A model generated the notes under the pieces. That model was given only the letters and a program-made list of their open reading frames with translations. It was not told the DNA's origin and searched no databases. Below, piece by piece: positions 45,601-52,597 of a DNA stretch of 64,000 nucleotides. The stretch's first letter is position 1. Every line of letters begins with the position of its first letter. A program made the translations under genes and the position numbers. The stretch comes from Lachnospiraceae bacterium (GTDB taxonomy: Bacteria > Bacillota > Clostridia > Lachnospirales > Lachnospiraceae). The stretch is from contig JAISUG010000092.1 of assembly GCA_031272185.1 (NCBI GenBank), positions 1 to 64,000 on the forward strand. Direction: 5' to 3'.

Positions 45601-46683
45601 TCACTTATAGTCTGCGAAGAGCCCCGGGTCGTAGTAGCGGTCTATGTTGCCGCGGGTCACGATGAGGTTTTCCAGGCTCGCGTCGCCGGCTTTGAGCGCC
45701 GCGCCGTGGCGCAGGTGGTTGGCCAGGAGCTTCACTGCCAGGTAGCCCTGCTGGAAAGGGTCCTGGTAGATGAGCGCATGGCACCAGCCCTCCCGCACCG
45801 CGGCGTAGGTGCTGGGGGAGATGTCGTACCCTACCACGGCGATGTCGCCCCTGCCCAGGGATTTGAGGGTGTTGGCCACGATGACAGTGCTGCTGGGGCC
45901 GGTGCAGAACACGCCGTTCACCGCATTGGTCATGGATATGATGGAGGCAAGCCTGTCAGACTTTTCCATGTCTTCCGACGTGTCGTCGATGCAGGAAAGC
46001 ACCTCTATGTTTGGGTAGTTGGTGCGCATGTACTCGTCCAACCCGGAGAAACGCACGATGCCGGGGGCGGTCTGGCCGAGGTCCAGGTAGCCCACTATCG
46101 CCCCCGCCCTGTGGGTCATCAGCGCAAGCATCTCTGCGGCGATGCAGCCGGACTGCTTGGCATCCGCCCCGATGAAAAGCTGGCGCGCGCTGCAGTTCGT
46201 GTCGGAGTTCACCGTCACCACCGGGAGACCTGCGGTGGCGAAGCGCTCTATGGTGGCATTGACCTCGGCCCCGGGCGCCACCAATGCAAGCGCATCGTAT
46301 GCGGATGGGTCCAGCGCCGACAGCGACTCCATGGCGTCGGCGGGGGTGGGGCGGTGGTAGCGGATCTTGTCCACGATGACGCCCTGTGGGGCGAATTTCG
46401 CCTCCCCTGCGCATACGCCCGCATCCATCACCCGGTAGAAACTGTCAGGCTGACGGGGGTAGGCCACCGCAATGCGCGGTGCCTCCTTGCGGCGGCGGGT
46501 GTATGGCCGCCGTTGGGCCTCGTATCCCAGATCTTCTGCGATTTTGAGCACCGCGCGGCGCATGTCCTCGCTGATGCCGGGTCGGTTGTTGATGGCGCGG
46601 TCCACGGTACCCACGGAAGTGCCCACATGGTCCGCTATGGTTTTAAGCGTGATTTTGTCGCTTGCGTCACGTGCTCCGGTCAT
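45601..46683 (-). CDS. LacI-family transcriptional regulator
   Basis: This is a 360-residue regulator. The N-terminal helix-turn-helix is ITLKTIADHVGTSVGTVDRAINN, and the rest is the sugar-binding type I fold. GGGAGAGGG precedes ATG 46683. It is divergent from a carbohydrate ABC importer and uronate-oligosaccharide enzymes, so it probably controls them. The transcript from its own promoter (46970-46998) would first carry small ORF B. Confidence 0.9.
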   Translation of the reverse strand: MTGARDASDKITLKTIADHVGTSVGTVDRAINNRPGISEDMRRAVLKIAEDLGYEAQRRPYTRRRKEAPRIAVAYPRQPDSFYRVMDAGVCAGEAKFAPQGVIVDKIRYHRPTPADAMESLSALDPSAYDALALVAPGAEVNATIERFATAGLPVVTVNSDTNCSARQLFIGADAKQSGCIAAEMLALMTHRAGAIVGYLDLGQTAPGIVRFSGLDEYMRTNYPNIEVLSCIDDTSEDMEKSDRLASIISMTNAVNGVFCTGPSSTVIVANTLKSLGRGDIAVVGYDISPSTYAAVREGWCHALIYQDPFQQGYLAVKLLANHLRHGAALKAGDASLENLIVTRGNIDRYYDPGLFADYK

Positions 46684-46769
46684 GTCCCTCTCCCTCGTTT
46701 CCCTCGTCTCCTTCGATTCCTTCGGGTTGCGGGTTTACAACCCCCTCCCCAAATTCAAACCCACCCCCC

Positions 46770-46952
46770 TTATCCCCCGATGCCAAGGAACCGTATAACC
46801 CAATGACGGGCTTCGGCGGCATTGCCCCACCAACAACTCAACGATGCTCGTTCGGCATTAGTCACAACTTCGCGCAAGGTTTTGCCGGCGAAGCGGTAAC
46901 CCGGCGGGTGGCACATGTCGTTATGCCGTGTGCCGTGTCTTTTGGAAGCCAT
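46770..46952 (-). CDS. possible small ORF with the CWWG motif (copy B), in the LacI leader
   Basis: This is a 60-codon frame, ATG 46952, starting about 17 bases after the -10 box of a good promoter. It encodes C14, then YRFAGKTLREVVTNAER (residues 19-35) and CWWG (40-43). This matches copy A at 26090-26299, with one extra codon before CWWG. No clear ribosome site is visible, so it would be translated as a near-leaderless message, if at all. It ends 86 bases before the LacI start, so it could be a leader peptide. Confidence 0.45.
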   Translation of the reverse strand: MASKRHGTRHNDMCHPPGYRFAGKTLREVVTNAERASLSCWWGNAAEARHWVIRFLGIGG

Positions 46953-46969
46953 ACAATGTGGTTGCGATA

Positions 46970-46998
46970 AGTATAACAGAACGTTTGAAAAATGGCAA
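46970..46998 (-). promoter_or_regulatory. promoter of the LacI gene and small ORF B
   Basis: On the minus strand, TTGCCA (46998-46993), a 17-base spacer and TATACT (46975-46970). Confidence 0.7.
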
Positions 46999-47057
46999 GA
47001 AAAATTGTGATTTATAGAATTGATAGTTGCGAAATTCGTAAAAGTACGTTAAATATA

Positions 47058-47075
47058 GTTTGATACAAATCAAAC
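47058..47075. promoter_or_regulatory. dyad between divergent promoters
   Basis: GTTTGAT, four bases, ATCAAAC form an 18-base dyad midway between the LacI promoter and the importer promoter. It is a candidate binding site for LacI or another regulator. Confidence 0.5.
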
Positions 47076-47140
47076 GGCGTGCGAATTGATTTAACGCAAA
47101 TTTTAACGCAGAAAAAATCAAATTTCCACGGTCTTTCTTG

Positions 47141-47169
47141 TTGACATTGACGGTCAAATATGTTATAAC
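47141..47169 (+). promoter_or_regulatory. importer promoter with internal operator
   Basis: A perfect TTGACA (47141-47146), a 17-base spacer and TATAAC (47164-47169). The dyad TTGACGGTCAA (47147-47157) lies in the spacer, where a bound LacI-type repressor would block the polymerase. Confidence 0.75.
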
Positions 47170-47240
47170 ACACTTAGCAACATTTCAAATGCACGGAAAC
47201 GATAGACAATTTGTCAAAATGAAAGAGGAGGGATTACCAG

Positions 47241-48677
47241 ATGAAGAAACTACTTGCCATGGCGCTTTGTGTGGCGATGGGCTCTGCGCTGCTGGCCGGA
47301 TGTTCGGGCTCCGGGCAGACCGCGACCACGGCCGCGCCCGCTGGGACACAGGCACCTGAGACCACAGCGGCCCCGGCTGCACCTGCGACCACAGCGGCCC
47401 CGGCCACCACTGCGGCGGCTCCTGCGGCCACCGAAGCAGCGCCCCCACCCGCCGAAGCGGCGAAAAGCGACGAACCCGTCACGCTGCGCTGGGCGATGTG
47501 GGATTACAACGCCACCGCATACTACAAGGCCATCAAAAATGCCTACAGCCTGGTCAAGCCCAACGTGACGCTGGAATTCGTGGACCTGGGCAGCGCGGAT
47601 TTCAATGCCAGCCTTACCACCCAGCTGGCGGGCGGCGAGAGCTATGACGTGATTTCCGTGAAGGACACCCCAGGCTACCTGCAGCTCATCGACGGCGGGT
47701 ATGTGGAGGACTTGAACCCTTATATCGCGAAGAGCGACGTGCCACATGCCACTGCCTATGACGCCCCCTACACATTGGATGATGGCAAGCTCTACCAGCT
47801 GGCCTGGCGCGCGGACCCATGGGTGCTGTTCTACAACAAGACCATGTTTGACGCGGTGGGCGTCCCATATCCGAAGAATGGCATCACGTTCTCCGAATAC
47901 GACGCACTGGTGAACGAGGTGGGCGAGAAGCTCCAGGCACTGCCCTCCGACAGCCCCTATGCCGGGAAGCAGGCCACATTCTACCACGGGTGGCGATCCA
48001 CCATCCAGCTATATGCCTGCACCGCCACAGGGGATGCGAAGCAGCTTTTCAGCGGTGGGGACTATTCCTACCTGAAACCTTATTATGAGGCGATCCTCGG
48101 GCAGATGGAGAAAGGCTATGCCATGTCCTGGCCGGATGCATCCGCGGTGGGAGCCCGCTATGACAACAACTTCGTCACCCAGGACTTCGCCATGGTCCCC
48201 ATGGGCACATGGCTGGTGACCAATATCTTGAGCAAGGCCGGGTACGGCGACTTCGAGTGGGGGATGGCTTCCTACCCCGTCGCGGAGGGTGTGACGCAAC
48301 GCATCGCCCCCGCCACCACCACCGGCGCCGCGCTGGCGTCCAACTCCAAGAACAAAGACGCCGCCTATGAGTTCATCGCCTGGCTGGCCGGCCCACAGGG
48401 CGCTTCCACACTGGCCGCCACGGGCGCATTTACGGCCTATGTGGATGAGAACGTGAACGACCTGCTCTTTGCGGCCAAAGGCTTCCCCCAGGATGCGGCC
48501 AGCATGGAGGCCCTGCAGCCTGACAGCACCTTCCTGGAAGCACCGGTCATGCCCAACAGCTCGCCCATCTCCTCCGCACTGGATGCGGGCAACACCGCCA
48601 TCATGAAAGAGGGCGCCACCATCGACGAAGGCCTGGAAATGATGACCGAGGGCGTCGCTGCGGCGCTGGAGCAGTAG
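47241..48677 (+). CDS. carbohydrate ABC transporter substrate-binding lipoprotein (family 1)
   Basis: This is a 478-residue extracellular binding protein. The lipobox LLAGC puts the lipidated Cys at residue 21, followed by a Thr/Ala/Pro linker of about 50 residues. The binding domain begins VTLRWAMWDYNATAYY and is of the MalE/UgpB type. GAGGAGGG precedes ATG 47241. The next two genes are the two permeases; the ATPase of the importer is not in the locus and may be shared. The stop codon lies in a 20-bp repeat. Confidence 0.92.
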   Translation: MKKLLAMALCVAMGSALLAGCSGSGQTATTAAPAGTQAPETTAAPAAPATTAAPATTAAAPAATEAAPPPAEAAKSDEPVTLRWAMWDYNATAYYKAIKNAYSLVKPNVTLEFVDLGSADFNASLTTQLAGGESYDVISVKDTPGYLQLIDGGYVEDLNPYIAKSDVPHATAYDAPYTLDDGKLYQLAWRADPWVLFYNKTMFDAVGVPYPKNGITFSEYDALVNEVGEKLQALPSDSPYAGKQATFYHGWRSTIQLYACTATGDAKQLFSGGDYSYLKPYYEAILGQMEKGYAMSWPDASAVGARYDNNFVTQDFAMVPMGTWLVTNILSKAGYGDFEWGMASYPVAEGVTQRIAPATTTGAALASNSKNKDAAYEFIAWLAGPQGASTLAATGAFTAYVDENVNDLLFAAKGFPQDAASMEALQPDSTFLEAPVMPNSSPISSALDAGNTAIMKEGATIDEGLEMMTEGVAAALEQ

Positions 48678-48710
48678 GTGCGGCACGACAGCAGTAGGTG
48701 CGGCACGCCG
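48671..48710. repeat. 20-bp direct repeat covering the binding-protein stop codon
   Basis: GCAGTAGGTGCGGCACGACA (48671-48690) is followed directly by a second copy differing at two bases (48691-48710). TAG in copy one is the stop codon. Confidence 0.85.
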
Positions 48711-48795
48711 TGACGAAGCAATCCCCACTTGCTGTGAGCGAAGCGAGGCAGGACGAGGCGATCCATGCCCAGAAACGATGGGCAACGGCATGTCG

Positions 48796-48828
48796 TTGCC
48801 GCGCCGCAAAAGGCGGCCCGCAATGACG
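48796..48828 (-). repeat. dispersed palindromic repeat, copy 2
   Basis: On the minus strand CGTCATTGCGGGCCGCC, a spacer, then GCGGCGCGGCAA, matching copy 1 at 34705-34737. The flanking sequence 48710-48780 contains further GAAGCAATC-like fragments. Confidence 0.6.
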
Positions 48829-48933
48829 TGTGAGATGTAGATGCACTGCGCCCCGGCGAAATCATGACCGCCCGCCGGGGCGTGCAAATAGGTTTGATTT
48901 GGCAGCCGATGGGATACCTAAGGGAGGGTCTCC

Positions 48934-49872
48934 ATGGATCAGCCTACGAAGACAAAACGTCTGGCCGGCTCCAGGCTGGCCAGGCACAAGAGCCTGGTGG
49001 CATACAGCTTCATCCTGCCCAACTACCTGGGGTTTGCGGTGTTCACCCTCATCCCGGTGGTCTGCTCGGTGCTCCTGTCGTTCATGAAGTGGAACGGCAG
49101 CGCTGCGCCGGAGTGGATCGGGCTGGACAACTACATCGGGTTGTTTGCGAATATCGGCAAACTCTCCGATTCTTTCGGACCCGCCCTGCGCAACACCATC
49201 GTCTATACGGCGCTTTCGGTGCCGCTTACCATGGCATGTTCCCTGGGGCTGGCGCTCCTCCTGAATTCGCAGATACGCGGGCGGGATTTCTTCCGTACGA
49301 TTGCATTTTTCCCATACATCGCATCCCTCATCGCGGTGTCCACGGTGTTCAAGCTCCTCTTCATCCCCAACGACAACGGGCTGATCAACGGCATCCTCAA
49401 AGCGGTGTCGGGTTTCACCGTGAAGTGGACCACCGAGCAGTGGGGGATTTACTTCATGGCCATCCTCTTCAGCATCTGGAAAAACATGGGATACTACATG
49501 GTGATCTACCTGGCTGGGCTCCAGGGGGTGAACAAAGAGCTGTACGAATCGGCGGCCCTGGACGGCGCATCCAAATGGCAGCGTTTCGTCTACGTCACCA
49601 TCCCGGAGATCTCATTGGCGAATTTCTTCGTGATGATCATGCTCATCGTGAACTCCTTCAAGGTGTATGACGTGTTCTACCAGCTCTTTGCGGGCCCGGA
49701 CAATGTGCTGGGCAAGAAAACGACGATCTTGGTCTACGAGATATTCGCCGCCGGCCTGCGGGGCAACAACAACTTCGGCAAGGCCAGCGCCATCTCCATG
49801 GTGCTCTTCGCCCTGGTGCTGGCGGTGACGCTCATCCAGTTCCGGGGGGAGCGGCGGTTCACGAACCGGTAG
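48934..49872 (+). CDS. carbohydrate ABC transporter permease (MalF/UgpA type)
   Basis: This is a 312-residue membrane protein with six hydrophobic helices. The coupling loop reads ELYESAALDGASKWQRFVYVTIP, the classic EAA-G motif. AGGGAGGG precedes ATG 48934. It should form the pore with the next permease. Confidence 0.92.
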   Translation: MDQPTKTKRLAGSRLARHKSLVAYSFILPNYLGFAVFTLIPVVCSVLLSFMKWNGSAAPEWIGLDNYIGLFANIGKLSDSFGPALRNTIVYTALSVPLTMACSLGLALLLNSQIRGRDFFRTIAFFPYIASLIAVSTVFKLLFIPNDNGLINGILKAVSGFTVKWTTEQWGIYFMAILFSIWKNMGYYMVIYLAGLQGVNKELYESAALDGASKWQRFVYVTIPEISLANFFVMIMLIVNSFKVYDVFYQLFAGPDNVLGKKTTILVYEIFAAGLRGNNNFGKASAISMVLFALVLAVTLIQFRGERRFTNR

Positions 49873-50032
49873 ATGCGTTATGCGGGCCGCCCACTGACGG
49901 CACACTCAGACCTGCCGGTATGCTTGGGGCAGGCGGACGACAGGAGACAGACAAAAACTGACAGAAGACAGGTGGGGTTGGCGGGCGGGGCACTCGCCAA
50001 TGCAGGAATGGCAGACGGAGGAGTGGAATCCC

Positions 50033-50872
50033 ATGAACATAGAAAAGAGGCGCAATGTAGCCGTGACGGCCGTGCTTTACATCGTCCTCATCGTCATCAC
50101 TTTGGGGACATTGTTCCCCTTCGCATGGATGCTGGTGTCATCCATCAAGCCGGAAGTGGAGATCATGGCGTATCCCATCGTCTGGCTGCCGTCAAAGGCG
50201 ATATGGTCCAACTACAAGGAGATCTGGACGATCATCCCCCTTGCGACGTTCATCCGCAACACGGTGGTGCTGGCGGTGACGGTGACATTCCTGCAGGTGA
50301 TCACCTCCAGTTTTGCCGCCTACGCTTTCGCCAAGCTCAAGTTCCCGGGGCGGGACATCCTGTTTCTGACATATTTTGCCACCATCGCCATCCCATGGCA
50401 AGCATACATGGTACCCCAGTTCATCATGATGGCGAAGTATTTCCACCTGAACAACACCCTCTGGTCCATGATCTGCCTCCAGGCGTTCTCCGCATTCGGC
50501 GTGTTCCTCATGCGGCAGTTTTTCATGAGCATCCCCGACGAGCTGTGCGAGGCGGCGCGCATCGACGGCATGAGCGAGTACGGCATATGGGGGAAGATCA
50601 TGCTGCCCAATGCGAAACCCGCGCTGATGACATTGACCATATTCACTTTCGTGGCCACATGGAACGATTTCCTGGGCCCCTACATCTACCTCACCAAGGA
50701 CGAGGTGAAGACCATCCAGATCGGCCTGCGCATGTTCAACACCCAGTACAATACCAGCTATGGGCTGATGATGGCGGCCAGCGCGATCACGCTGGTGCCG
50801 CTGCTGGTGATCTTCCTGGCGGGCCAGAAGCAGTTCGTGGAAGGCGTGGCCATGTCCGGGATCAAGGGGTAG
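50033..50872 (+). CDS. carbohydrate ABC transporter permease (MalG/UgpE type)
   Basis: This is a 279-residue membrane protein with six hydrophobic helices. The coupling loop reads LCEAARIDGMSEYGIWGKIMLP. ATG 50033 is favoured by AGGAG nine bases before it; ATG 50000 in the same frame is possible. The TAG stop is part of a 13-bp tandem repeat. Confidence 0.92.
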   Translation: MNIEKRRNVAVTAVLYIVLIVITLGTLFPFAWMLVSSIKPEVEIMAYPIVWLPSKAIWSNYKEIWTIIPLATFIRNTVVLAVTVTFLQVITSSFAAYAFAKLKFPGRDILFLTYFATIAIPWQAYMVPQFIMMAKYFHLNNTLWSMICLQAFSAFGVFLMRQFFMSIPDELCEAARIDGMSEYGIWGKIMLPNAKPALMTLTIFTFVATWNDFLGPYIYLTKDEVKTIQIGLRMFNTQYNTSYGLMMAASAITLVPLLVIFLAGQKQFVEGVAMSGIKG

Positions 50873-50992
50873 GGAGTAGGGGTAGGGAGTAGGGGTAGGG
50901 AGTATGGCATAGGACGTAGGGCGCGGTGCATAGGGCGCAGGGCGTAGAGCGTGGGGAGTAGGGAATAGGGATTGGGGGGTAGGGAGTAGGGG
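50866..50992. repeat. 13-bp tandem repeat seeded on the permease stop codon
   Basis: Three exact units GGGGTAGGGAGTA (50866-50904) include the stop at 50870-50872. Degenerate GTAGGG and GCGTAGGGC variants continue to about 50992. The G-rich strand could form quadruplex-like structures. Confidence 0.85.
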
Positions 50993-51061
50993 AATGATAG
51001 GCGGCATGTATCGGCGGTCGGGGTCATTGACATAGGAAATGGGCAGAAAGAGGGGGGAGAC

Positions 51062-52432
51062 GTGCGGGGGTATCCTGAAATGACACAGAGCGAGAACAGG
51101 GTTTTGAAAGAACGCTATCCTGAGATAACGCAAAATGAAATCAAGGCGGCGCTGGACTTTGCCTGCGCGCAGAACCAAAAGAACCTGAAACCCTTCACGA
51201 AGCAGATCCCCATGCCCTACGGCGAGGTGGTGGAAACGGGGCGGGGGCAGGGGCATTTCTACCGGCCCATGGCCAACACCGACTGGACGGCGGGGTTCTG
51301 GCCCGGGGAGGTGTGGCTGTCTTACGAGTATTCCCGGGAAGGCGCTTTCCGGCGCGCGGGGGAAGTGCTGATGGACAGCTTCCTGCAAAGGATCGAACAG
51401 AAAATCGAGGTGGACCACCACGACATGGGCTTCCTCTACACCCCCTCCTGCGTGGCAGGGTACCGCCTGACGGGCAGCGAGGCGGGCAGGCGCGCGGCGC
51501 TAAAGGCGGCGGACCAGCTGGTTTCCCGTTTCCAGGAAAAGGGGGGGTTCATCCAGGCCTGGGGGCCCATGGATGCGCCCGACAACTACCGCCTGATCAT
51601 CGACTGCCTCATGAACCTGCCCCTCCTATACTGGGCAGCGGGGGAGACGGGGGAGTACAAATACGAGGATATCGCGCTGCGGCACACCAAGGCGACGCTG
51701 GACAATGTGGTGCGTGATGACTTTTCCACCTGGCACACCTTCTTCTTTGACAGGGGGACGGGGAAGCCCCACCACGGGGAGACATGCCAGGGCTACCGCA
51801 ACGGCTCCGCCTGGGCCAGGGGGCAGGCCTGGGGGATCTACGGGACGGCGCTGGCCTACCGCTATACCGGCGATGCCCATTACATCGACCTGTTCAGGGG
51901 GATCACGGGGTATTTCCTGGACCATCTGCCCCTGGACCTGGTGCCTTACTGGGACCTGGAGTTTACCGACGGCAGCGGCGAACCTAAGGATTCCTCATCC
52001 GCATCCATCGCAGCCTGCGGGCTGCTGGATATGGCTTGCTGGCTGGGGATGGGGGAGGGGGAGGGGGAGGCGCAGACGCAGGAAGAAACATACTACGGCG
52101 CAAAGGCAGCGAGCTTTACGCCCGGTGACGGCAGACCCTGGGTGCCGGACCGCCTCCACTGGGAGTCGGCGGTCTGGGAGGAAGACAGCGACAAGGTCGA
52201 AGCGGCGATGTACACACGCTTCGCGAAGCAGATCATGAAGTCGGTGTACGACAACTACGCCGTGAAAGACAGCGCCCTGTCCAACGGCCTGGTGCTCCAC
52301 AGCACCTACTCCAACCATTCCCCATACAACACCTGCAACCACTGCGGTGTGGACACCTGCAACCTGTTCGGGGACTATTTCTACATGGAGGCGCTGCGGC
52401 GGCTGTGGGGGCCCTGGGAATCCTGGTGGTGA
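51062..52432 (+). CDS. glycoside hydrolase family 88, unsaturated glucuronyl hydrolase
   Basis: This is a 456-residue enzyme that removes the unsaturated uronic acid made by polysaccharide lyases. D121 in DHHDMGFLY and D181 in IIDCLMNLPLLYWA match the two key aspartates of the family. TCQGYRNGSAWARGQAWG is also diagnostic. No signal peptide is visible, so it acts in the cytoplasm on imported oligosaccharides. GTG 51062 follows GGGGGGAGAC closely; ATG 51080 is an alternative. It follows the importer in the same direction. Confidence 0.9.
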   Translation: MRGYPEMTQSENRVLKERYPEITQNEIKAALDFACAQNQKNLKPFTKQIPMPYGEVVETGRGQGHFYRPMANTDWTAGFWPGEVWLSYEYSREGAFRRAGEVLMDSFLQRIEQKIEVDHHDMGFLYTPSCVAGYRLTGSEAGRRAALKAADQLVSRFQEKGGFIQAWGPMDAPDNYRLIIDCLMNLPLLYWAAGETGEYKYEDIALRHTKATLDNVVRDDFSTWHTFFFDRGTGKPHHGETCQGYRNGSAWARGQAWGIYGTALAYRYTGDAHYIDLFRGITGYFLDHLPLDLVPYWDLEFTDGSGEPKDSSSASIAACGLLDMACWLGMGEGEGEAQTQEETYYGAKAASFTPGDGRPWVPDRLHWESAVWEEDSDKVEAAMYTRFAKQIMKSVYDNYAVKDSALSNGLVLHSTYSNHSPYNTCNHCGVDTCNLFGDYFYMEALRRLWGPWESWW

Positions 52433-52597
52433 GGGAGAATAGAAGGCTTCCATACCGCACCATGTGTGCAGCGGTGTTGTGCCTGGGGTCCCGGGGCACG
52501 AAAGATGGCAGTGGTTTGCATTGAGTGATGGGGTGTGTTGCCAACGGGTTGGTCTGATCAGCGGACGGCTGGGCTGTGGATGCAATGAGGCGCTATT

